NCBI GenBank assembly: GCA_022711195.1
Contig: JAKLFN010000156.1
Span: 1 to 5,287, forward strand
DNA: 5,287 nucleotides
Direction of reading: 5' to 3'
Source of the DNA: Bacteroidota bacterium
Lineage (GTDB): Bacteria; Bacteroidota; Bacteroidia; Bacteroidales; VadinHA17
A model generated the notes under the pieces. It was not told the DNA's origin, did no database searches, and was given only the letters and a program-made list of their open reading frames with translations. Positions 1-5,287 of the stretch are shown piece after piece. How positions within the stretch are numbered: the stretch's first letter is position 1; every line of letters starts with the position of its first letter. The translations under genes and the position numbers were made by a program.

Positions 1-1
1 G

Positions 2-1003
2 GGAGCACTGGGATTCGGTTTTTGGAGAGGCTTCCTTGGAATAAGTGAGGCTGGTAACTTTCCGGCAGCGATCAAGACGGTTGCTGAATGGTTCCCGAAA
101 AAAGAGAGAGCACTTGCTACAGGAATTTTCAATTCTGGTACAAACGTTGGTGCCATTGTTGCACCCTTGGCAATTCCGGCCATGGTCGTTGCATGGGGCT
201 GGCAGGCTGCTTTTATTGTTACCGGTGCTATCGGTTTTATCTGGGTAATCCTCTGGTTCATCTTTTATGAAGTTCCGGAAAAACATAAAAAAGTATCGGC
301 AGGTGAGCTTGCTTATATAAACAGTGACGTTGACGAACAGGCTGAAAGCAAAGAAAAAGTTTCATGGATGAAGCTTTTAAAATACAGACAGACATGGCTC
401 TTCTTCATTGGTAAAGGTCTCACAGACCCGATCTGGTGGTTTTATCTGTTCTGGATCCCCGGCTGGCTTTCTACGGTAAGAGGTGCTGGTCTGGATGTCA
501 AATCATTCGGACTGCCCCTGGCATTTATCTATACAATGACAACAGTCGGTAGCATTGGAGGAGGATGGCTATCAGGTTTTATGATCAAAAAAGGGATGTC
601 GCCTTTTAAAGCCCGGAAAGTAAGCATGCTCATATTTGCACTCCTGGTTGTTCCCATAGTTTTTGCACAATCACCTTCAATTGGGAACTGGGGTGCTGTA
701 TGTCTTATAGCACTAGCTGCATCAGCTCACCAGGCATGGTCGGCAAACATCTTTACGACTGTGTCAGATGCATTCCCGAAAAAAGCTGTAAGCTCAGTGA
801 CCGGTATTGGCGGGATGGCAGGTGCAGTAGGTGGCGCATTCATCTCTTACATCGCAGGTGGTATACTTCAGCATTTCAAAGATCTGGGACATATTGAGAC
901 AGGTTATGTCGTTATGTTCGCAATTGCAGGAAGTGCATACCTGCTGGCATGGATCATTATGGCTGTATTTGCACCTAAGAATAAAAAGGTCGAACTGGAA
1001 TAG
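2..1003 (+). CDS. MFS hexuronate/sugar-acid transporter, ExuT-like (5' partial)
   Basis: Inner-membrane major facilitator of the anion:cation symporter group, probably importing a hexuronate such as galacturonate or glucuronate with protons. The reading frame is open from the window edge to TAG at 1001-1003, giving 333 residues. ExuT-type proteins are about 410-430 aa, so roughly the first 80-95 residues (about three helices) are missing. The visible start carries the family signature around SEAGNFPAA and AEWFPKKERALATGIFN (codons at about 44-137). An Arg and a Glu seven residues apart in WRGFLGISEAG fit the pair implicated in substrate binding and proton coupling in the relative DgoT. About eight further hydrophobic segments follow, with a hydrophilic central loop after the sixth helix (VPEKHKKV to KEKVSW) and a second-half motif-A-like loop (GGWLSGFMIKKG). 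It is followed 2 bases later by a LacI regulator and then a UxaE-family gene, which supports a uronate role. Exact substrate is inferred, not shown. Confidence 0.9.
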   Translation, partial: GALGFGFWRGFLGISEAGNFPAAIKTVAEWFPKKERALATGIFNSGTNVGAIVAPLAIPAMVVAWGWQAAFIVTGAIGFIWVILWFIFYEVPEKHKKVSAGELAYINSDVDEQAESKEKVSWMKLLKYRQTWLFFIGKGLTDPIWWFYLFWIPGWLSTVRGAGLDVKSFGLPLAFIYTMTTVGSIGGGWLSGFMIKKGMSPFKARKVSMLIFALLVVPIVFAQSPSIGNWGAVCLIALAASAHQAWSANIFTTVSDAFPKKAVSSVTGIGGMAGAVGGAFISYIAGGILQHFKDLGHIETGYVVMFAIAGSAYLLAWIIMAVFAPKNKKVELE

Positions 1004-1005
1004 AT

Positions 1006-2067
1006 ATGCCCCAAGAGAAAGCAAGAATAAAAGATATTGCCGAACTTGCCGGTGTTTCTATCGGCACGGTCGACAGAGTCTTGCATAACCGGGGCGAAGT
1101 GGCAGAAAAGACGAGGGAGAAAGTCATGAAGATCTCTAAAGATCTTGACTATTCTCCCAACGTCATTGCCCGTGCACTTAAATCAAAGAAGAATTTCAGG
1201 GTTGTTTCACTTCTGCCCAGGCCGACTGATGAGAGCGCCTTCTGGCAGAAACATCCTGAGGGAATCATGAAGGCTATGAGCGAGCTCGATCCGTTTCCCA
1301 TAATGCTAAACCAGGTTAACTTCGACCTGCTTGACGAGAAAGACTTTGAGAAACAATCACAAAAGGTTATAAGCCTGGCTCCCGACGGGGTGATACTCGC
1401 ACCCATCTTCAAAACACAGGCAGTTACTTTTTGCAACCAGCTTTCGAAAAAGAAGATACCCTTCGTTTTTATCGATGGTTTCCTTGAAGAAACTGATTTC
1501 CTTTCATATACAGGAGAAGATATCTTTCAGAGCGGCCGTGTTGCCGCACAGCTTATCGACCTTGTTACTCCGGCAGAAAAGGATATCCTTATAATAAATA
1601 TAACAAGGAACATAAAGAACGTACATCACCTCAATAAAAGGGCACAGGGGTTTATGAGCTATTTCCCCGAGTCTGGAAAAAACAGGGGTGATCTGATCAG
1701 CATGAGCATATCCGACCCGGTGGCGGAAAATGTAAGGAAGGAGCTTGAAAGGACTCTTACTAAAAATCCCGACATTGGTTCAATATTTGTAACAGGTTCA
1801 AAATCATATAAGGTGGCCGATTACCTTGAATCGAAAGGGATCAATTCGATAAACCTGATCGGATACGATCTCCTGGAGAGCAATGTGAATTATCTCATAA
1901 CAGGCACTATAAAATTTCTTATAGGACAACGGCCTGATGAACAGACATATAAAGGAATAAGAAAACTATTTGACTACCTGTCGATGGATAAGGTACCTGA
2001 GAAGATGGAATATCTGCCCATTGATGTTGTCACTTCGGAGAATGTTCAATTTTTTGTAAAATCTTAA
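1006..2067 (+). CDS. LacI-family transcriptional regulator
   Basis: A 353-aa regulator of normal LacI-family length. Residues about 8-27 form the helix-turn-helix (IKDIAELAGVSIGTVDRVLH) and residues about 50-60 the hinge helix (SPNVIARALKS). Residues about 64-350 form a periplasmic-binding-protein-like effector domain, with landmarks YTGEDIFQSGRVAAQL (168-183), IGYDLLESN (285-293, whose Asp288 is the usual sugar-contacting position) and IGQRPDEQTYKGI (306-318). ATG at 1006 is chosen because the helix-turn-helix starts directly after it and because it lies 2 bases after the transporter stop, a spacing that suggests translational coupling. It presumably senses a sugar acid handled by its neighbours and controls this operon. 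No operator is visible here because the operon promoter lies upstream of the window. The recognition helix reads TVDRVLH, with Asp where most LacI proteins have Ser (TVSRVLN). Family call is firm; effector is unknown. Confidence 0.93.
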   Translation: MPQEKARIKDIAELAGVSIGTVDRVLHNRGEVAEKTREKVMKISKDLDYSPNVIARALKSKKNFRVVSLLPRPTDESAFWQKHPEGIMKAMSELDPFPIMLNQVNFDLLDEKDFEKQSQKVISLAPDGVILAPIFKTQAVTFCNQLSKKKIPFVFIDGFLEETDFLSYTGEDIFQSGRVAAQLIDLVTPAEKDILIINITRNIKNVHHLNKRAQGFMSYFPESGKNRGDLISMSISDPVAENVRKELERTLTKNPDIGSIFVTGSKSYKVADYLESKGINSINLIGYDLLESNVNYLITGTIKFLIGQRPDEQTYKGIRKLFDYLSMDKVPEKMEYLPIDVVTSENVQFFVKS

Positions 2068-2077
2068 AAATATCAAT

Positions 2078-3331
2078 ATGAAAACATTAGGAAAATATTC
2101 AATAGGTATGGGCGACAGGTTCGGCCACCAGGGTTCGGCCCAGCTAAGGGCTATAATTGAGGCTGGGAAAAAAGGGATCGATATAACGCCTGTGTGGAAC
2201 AAGTCAAACAGAGAACATAATACAATAGGCACCAACCCCGAGGACGTCAGAAAGGAAGCTGACAGCGTAACCAAAAAAGCTGTTTTTAAGAATCCATATT
2301 TCGTCGATGCCGACCATATCAACCTCGATACAGTCGACAAGTTCATTCCAAGTTCCGATTTCTTTACCATCGATGTTGCTTCATATATAGGTAAAAAGGC
2401 CGACGACGATGACATCAATGCATTTGTTGCAGGTGCAAAGAAATATGCCGGTGAACTCAAAATTCCCGGAATCAAGAAGAGCATTAAAGTATCAGAAAAA
2501 AAAATAAGGGAAATTGCCGACAAGTATCTTTTTGCTGCCATAAAAGCATGGGAAATATTCAGGAAAATTGAAAAGGCAAAGGGGGCTGGCAATTTTGTAA
2601 CAGAGGTATCTATGGATGAAGTACCTGATCCACAGACACCTGTCGAACTGTTCTTTATACTGAAGATGCTGGGAGAAGAAAACATACCGGTACAGACCAT
2701 CGCTCCCAAGTTTTCGGGCCGGTTCAATAAAGGTGTTGACTATGTAGGTGACCCCGAACAATTTGAGGAGGAGTTTGAAGCTGACCTGATGGTTATTGAT
2801 TTTGCAATCCATGAATTTGGTCTTCCGGGAAACCTGAAGATGAGTGTCCATTCAGGTTCTGATAAATTTACTATTTACCCGATAATCTGGAAGATACTTA
2901 AGAAACATAACAAGGGGATACACCTTAAAACAGCCGGAACCACATGGCTTGAGGAGGTCATCGGACTTGCTGAGGCCGGTGGCAAAGCCCTTGATTTTGT
3001 TAGGGATATTTATACAAAATCGCTGGAAAAAATCGAGGAGCTGTGTGCACCATATGCCGATGTAATTGACATTAACATTTCAAAGCTTCCTTCGAAAAAG
3101 GACGTGACATCATGGGACAATAAGAAATTTGCAGAGTCATTAAGGCATGTTCCCGGAAACAAAAACTATAATCCTAATATGAGACAGCTTGTACACGTTG
3201 CCTATAAACTGGCTGCACTTAAAATGGATGAATATTTTAAGCTTCTCGATGCAAATGAAAAAATTGTAGGCCAGTGTGTATATGACAATATGTATGACAG
3301 GCATATATGCAGGCTCTTCGGGATCAGATAA
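2078..3331 (+). CDS. uxaE: UxaE-family protein, probable tagaturonate (fructuronate) epimerase
   Basis: A 417-aa cytoplasmic protein that I recognise as the tagaturonate epimerase (UxaE) family. The characterised Thermotoga enzyme interconverts D-tagaturonate and D-fructuronate, joining galacturonate and glucuronate breakdown. Conserved-looking blocks are MGDRFGHQG (11-19), VDADHI (76-81), TEVSMDE (175-181), KFSGRFNKGVDYVGD (211-225), SVHSGSDKFTIYP (256-268), HLKTAGTTWLEE (282-293) and NMYDRHICRLFG (404-415). Their His, Asp, Glu and Lys residues are plausible metal and sugar-acid ligands, but I cannot assign them individually. No signal peptide or membrane segment is seen. ATG at 2078 follows the regulator stop by 10 bases (AAATATCAAT), an A/T-rich leader typical of Bacteroidota with no strong ribosome binding site. 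Co-location with an ExuT-like transporter and LacI regulator supports a uronate role. Family members outside Thermotogota are mostly untested, so an epimerase acting on another ketose or keto-acid remains possible. The symbol reflects family membership, not proven activity. Confidence 0.72.
   Translation: MKTLGKYSIGMGDRFGHQGSAQLRAIIEAGKKGIDITPVWNKSNREHNTIGTNPEDVRKEADSVTKKAVFKNPYFVDADHINLDTVDKFIPSSDFFTIDVASYIGKKADDDDINAFVAGAKKYAGELKIPGIKKSIKVSEKKIREIADKYLFAAIKAWEIFRKIEKAKGAGNFVTEVSMDEVPDPQTPVELFFILKMLGEENIPVQTIAPKFSGRFNKGVDYVGDPEQFEEEFEADLMVIDFAIHEFGLPGNLKMSVHSGSDKFTIYPIIWKILKKHNKGIHLKTAGTTWLEEVIGLAEAGGKALDFVRDIYTKSLEKIEELCAPYADVIDINISKLPSKKDVTSWDNKKFAESLRHVPGNKNYNPNMRQLVHVAYKLAALKMDEYFKLLDANEKIVGQCVYDNMYDRHICRLFGIR
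2496..2504 (+). repeat. Run of nine A inside the uxaE-like gene
   Basis: Nine consecutive A bases lie in the codons GAA AAA AAA ATA (Glu140-Lys-Lys-Ile143) of the UxaE-family gene. The frame is intact through it. Such a run is a possible slippage site for polymerase or ribosome and a spot where sequencing indels arise. Confidence 0.9.
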
Positions 3332-3336
3332 CTCCC

Positions 3337-3362
3337 GGTCACTCCTGAATGGGGACCATTTT
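3337..3362 (+). terminator. Weak hairpin plus T run at the convergent junction, possible terminator
   Basis: GGTC at 3337-3340 can pair with GACC at 3354-3357, with imperfect inner CTCC/GGGG-type pairing around a TGAAT loop, followed by A and four T bases (3359-3362). It sits just after the UxaE-family stop and overlaps the end of the oppositely oriented sialidase gene. The stem is short and the T run poor, so this is only a candidate end for the + strand operon. Confidence 0.25.
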
Positions 3363-4991
3363 CCGGATTAAATCTGACAAAGGAATCTTTTCGAAGGTAA
3401 GCATCGACTGGCTTCCTTCATATAATATTCCTATGGTATTCTCATCGACAGATGTGAGGCATGAATAACCGTTCGACCTGAGCTCATCGAGCAGGAGCCA
3501 GTTTTCAGAAGGCCATGTCATCCCTTCGTCGAAGCTAACCTTGATGGTCATCCTGGTGCGGGAATTTCTCGAATCGGGATTTGAAAAGAGAAGAATACTC
3601 TTTTTAATTCCATTTTCGGTATAATAATGTTTGTGCAGAGATCCCATGCATGTCGGCTCGATCAGTGCCTTTCGTGATGAAGGATGCTCATCCCAGGTGG
3701 CACCACGATCTTTGGTAACGGCTACAGCTCTGCCGTTATCGGGTCCCATATTATTTCTGTTGCCATTATGACGCATGTTCAGCATGACTGAACCATCAGA
3801 AAGCTGGACTGCCATGCACTCCGTTGTATTTTTATATGCAGGATTTCCTGTTTTCCATGTCCTTCCACTATCGCCTGACCAGGTAATTGTTGAGAATGGA
3901 CGTCCGGTCTCATCCCTGCCCTGTGACGGGAAGATGAGGATTCCGTCAGACAGTGTGATACCATGCCCGGGTGCCGGCGCCCATAACCACCACTCTTGCT
4001 TTTTTCCTGACGCAGTGATATTTACAGGCTCTGACCATGTAAGACCGTCATCGGTGCTCTTAACAACGAGGAATTGTGAGCTCTGCTTTACCCCTGTTCC
4101 GGGCTGAGAACCTCTGTTTTTCCACTGGTGCTCCCAGGCTTTCGATGTATCAGCAAGACCTTCAATCCATTGCCCGTTTTTGTCAAGAACGCCGTGCATC
4201 CAGAGTCCGGCAATGTAAATATCACCTGTATTTTCGTCAGCAAGTATGCAGGCATCGCTGACACCATTAAATTTTTCAGGCAGAGCGCCCCACTCTTTCA
4301 TATCCATGACAATCTTCATTGCCTCCCACGTGTTTCCACCGTCAGTACTACGGCTAAGTCCTATATCGATATCGCCCTGGAGGTCCCTGCTGCTTTCCCT
4401 TCTTACATCATAAATTGCCAGCAGTGTGCCTTTAGCTGTTGTTGTAAGTCCCGGAATCCTGAAAGTATGAACGCTGTCATCGAGGTGCTTTCGAAGGGCT
4501 ATGCCAATGCGGTGTTGCAAGGGGTGCCATGATGTATCAGGCTCAAGCCTGCCATGTGAAGTAGAAACTGAACGGTATGATAAAGTCACTTTATTGAGAA
4601 GGCCGGCTTTCTCGTTCAGTTCTGCTGATATCCAGAGGTCTGTTGTGTCATTTATCAAAAAGGGTTCACTGAAGGTAACTACATCGGCAGGGGCCATGTC
4701 GGGGCCAATCTGATGGCTTGTGCTGAAGCCTTTATTATTCCCTGTCATGAAAAGTCGTAATGCGCGGAGATCATTCAGATCGGTGGTTCCATCCAGGCTG
4801 ACAATGAGATTTCGGATCTTTATTTCACCCTCATTATCAGGACAAATCTTTATCTGAAGAACGGGATTATCTGATTTTCCTGTAAGTACAGGTACCTGGT
4901 ACTGGGTCAGCTTGATGCCGGGTTTTGTGTTAACGGAACACGACATGATAAATATCGCTGCAAGGCTGAACACTAAAGCTGCATTCTTCAT
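3339..4991 (-). CDS. nanH: GH33 exo-alpha-sialidase (neuraminidase), lipoprotein
   Basis: Predicted to release terminal alpha-linked sialic acids from glycans outside the inner membrane. The 550-aa product starts with a lipoprotein signal (MKNAALVF..., lipobox IMSC, lipidated Cys18). Residues about 25-165 match the beta-sandwich N-terminal domain of Bacteroides-type sialidases, and about 175-545 form the six-bladed propeller. The FRIP motif is at 177-180. Five Asp-box-like repeats are at about 213-222 (SRSTDGGNTW), 310-319, 370-379, 425-433 and 486-493. Catalytic positions by family pattern all seem present: Arg178, Arg407 and Arg478 as the carboxylate-binding triad, Tyr509 with Glu391 as nucleophile pair, an acid/base Asp in the DLQGDID loop (203-209), and Asp246 as a pocket residue. 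ATG at 4991 is preferred over an in-frame ATG at 5249 because it starts the signal peptide, lies 4 bases after the upstream stop, and the longer start would overlap that gene. After Cys18 there is no acidic cluster typical of surface export, so periplasmic placement is likely. Substrate could be another nonulosonic acid. Confidence 0.9.
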   Translation of the reverse strand: MKNAALVFSLAAIFIMSCSVNTKPGIKLTQYQVPVLTGKSDNPVLQIKICPDNEGEIKIRNLIVSLDGTTDLNDLRALRLFMTGNNKGFSTSHQIGPDMAPADVVTFSEPFLINDTTDLWISAELNEKAGLLNKVTLSYRSVSTSHGRLEPDTSWHPLQHRIGIALRKHLDDSVHTFRIPGLTTTAKGTLLAIYDVRRESSRDLQGDIDIGLSRSTDGGNTWEAMKIVMDMKEWGALPEKFNGVSDACILADENTGDIYIAGLWMHGVLDKNGQWIEGLADTSKAWEHQWKNRGSQPGTGVKQSSQFLVVKSTDDGLTWSEPVNITASGKKQEWWLWAPAPGHGITLSDGILIFPSQGRDETGRPFSTITWSGDSGRTWKTGNPAYKNTTECMAVQLSDGSVMLNMRHNGNRNNMGPDNGRAVAVTKDRGATWDEHPSSRKALIEPTCMGSLHKHYYTENGIKKSILLFSNPDSRNSRTRMTIKVSFDEGMTWPSENWLLLDELRSNGYSCLTSVDENTIGILYEGSQSMLTFEKIPLSDLIRKMVPIQE

Positions 4992-4995
4992 TTTG

Positions 4996-5287
4996 TCACT
5001 CACTCCAGGCGGGAAGTGAAACCGTAGCCTGGTAATTGGAATAATTATAAAGCGGATTTCGTATTGGTTTGTACAGCCTGCCTGAGAGGGGATTGTCGGA
5101 CTGGGTATAGATCCATATACTGTGCTGATCCCAGACCACGATCTCGTCGCGGCAGTCGCCGGTAATATCAAGTGTAGCATTACACATATCGGGATGACCG
5201 TCGTCGGGGAATACCAGTACCTTTCTTCCGTGACCGTCGAATACACCACCTTCGCGAACTGATGGATTCAGGACAAAGAATTCTTCA
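4996..5287 (-). CDS. C-terminal end of an FG-GAP/beta-propeller glycan-active protein, rhamnogalacturonan-lyase-like (5' partial)
   Basis: The frame is open from the window edge to TGA at 4998-4996, encoding the last 96 residues of a protein whose start is outside. ATG at 5187 is an internal Met, since the frame continues upstream through VFDGHGRKVLVFPDDGHPDM. The segment DITGDCRDEIVVWD has the Asp/Gly spacing of an FG-GAP calcium loop. It is followed by SIWIYTQSDNP and the tail RNPLYNYSNYQATVSLPAW. I associate this tail with secreted Bacteroidota proteins related to rhamnogalacturonan-lyase-like propellers, from memory of the family and without alignment. It precedes the sialidase by 4 bases, so the two are almost certainly co-transcribed and the protein probably works on the same glycan. 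The catalytic part lies outside the window, so function is tentative; a non-enzymatic glycan-binding propeller is the alternative. Confidence 0.7.
   Translation of the reverse strand, partial: EEFFVLNPSVREGGVFDGHGRKVLVFPDDGHPDMCNATLDITGDCRDEIVVWDQHSIWIYTQSDNPLSGRLYKPIRNPLYNYSNYQATVSLPAWSE

Noticed and set aside
167..169. TTG at 167 as the transporter start
   Set aside because: The same frame upstream encodes the conserved SEAGNFPAA and AEWFPKKERALATG signature back to the window edge, so the gene is cut by the window rather than starting here.
45..270. Short + strand open frames at the left edge in frames other than the transporter
   Set aside because: The transporter frame runs from the window edge and carries the ExuT-type signature; the others are Arg/Leu-rich shadows.
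1966..2727. Long open frame on the - strand (about 253 codons) across the regulator/UxaE junction
   Set aside because: It is antisense to two well-supported genes, its translation is rich in Ser/Phe/Leu with no recognisable motif, and it spans a gene boundary. It is a shadow frame.
3775..4532. Several + strand open frames opposite the sialidase
   Set aside because: The translations are Cys/Ser/Pro-rich and without family features, and they lie inside a strongly supported GH33 gene.
5185..5187. ATG at 5187 as the start of a 63-aa gene
   Set aside because: The frame continues open upstream to the window edge with family-like sequence (FPDDGHPDM), so this is an internal Met of a truncated larger gene.
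1..5287. tRNA or other RNA genes, CRISPR arrays, insertion sequences, riboswitches, promoters
   Set aside because: Genes are packed with gaps of at most 10 bases, and no repeat array, inverted terminal repeat, transposase frame or cloverleaf-like segment was seen by eye on either strand.

Overview
The window looks like part of a carbohydrate-use region from a Bacteroidota (Bacteroidales or Marinilabiliales-like) genome. The reasons are the A/T-rich leaders without clear Shine-Dalgarno sequences, a lipoprotein sialidase of the Bacteroides NanH type with its N-terminal beta domain, and the pairing of an ExuT-like transporter with a LacI regulator and a UxaE-family protein. This assignment rests on protein character only; no rRNA or other marker gene is present.

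Left half, + strand (1-3331): three co-directional genes in a tight row. They are the C-terminal 333 residues of an MFS hexuronate-type transporter (2-1003, cut by the window edge), a LacI-family regulator starting 2 bases after its stop (1006-2067), and a UxaE-family (tagaturonate epimerase-like) protein starting 10 bases later (2078-3331). This looks like one operon for importing a hexuronate-like acid sugar, sensing it and isomerising it. UxaE enzymes link the galacturonate branch (tagaturonate) to the glucuronate branch (fructuronate).

Right half, - strand (3339-5287): two genes read toward the first operon. The promoter-proximal one is the last 96 residues of an FG-GAP/beta-propeller-type protein resembling rhamnogalacturonan-lyase-like proteins (4996-5287, cut by the window edge). 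Four bases after its stop begins a complete GH33 exo-alpha-sialidase lipoprotein of 550 aa (3339-4991). The operons converge with 7 bases between stop codons.

Taken together, extracytoplasmic enzymes (sialidase and lyase-like protein) could trim an acidic glycan while the other operon imports and processes the released uronic acids. Whether both operons serve the same glycan is inference. No intergenic stretch exceeds 10 bases, so promoters and operators lie outside the window. I see no RNA gene, mobile element, CRISPR array or long repeat. The strongest open questions are the true substrates of the UxaE homologue and of the GH33 enzyme.
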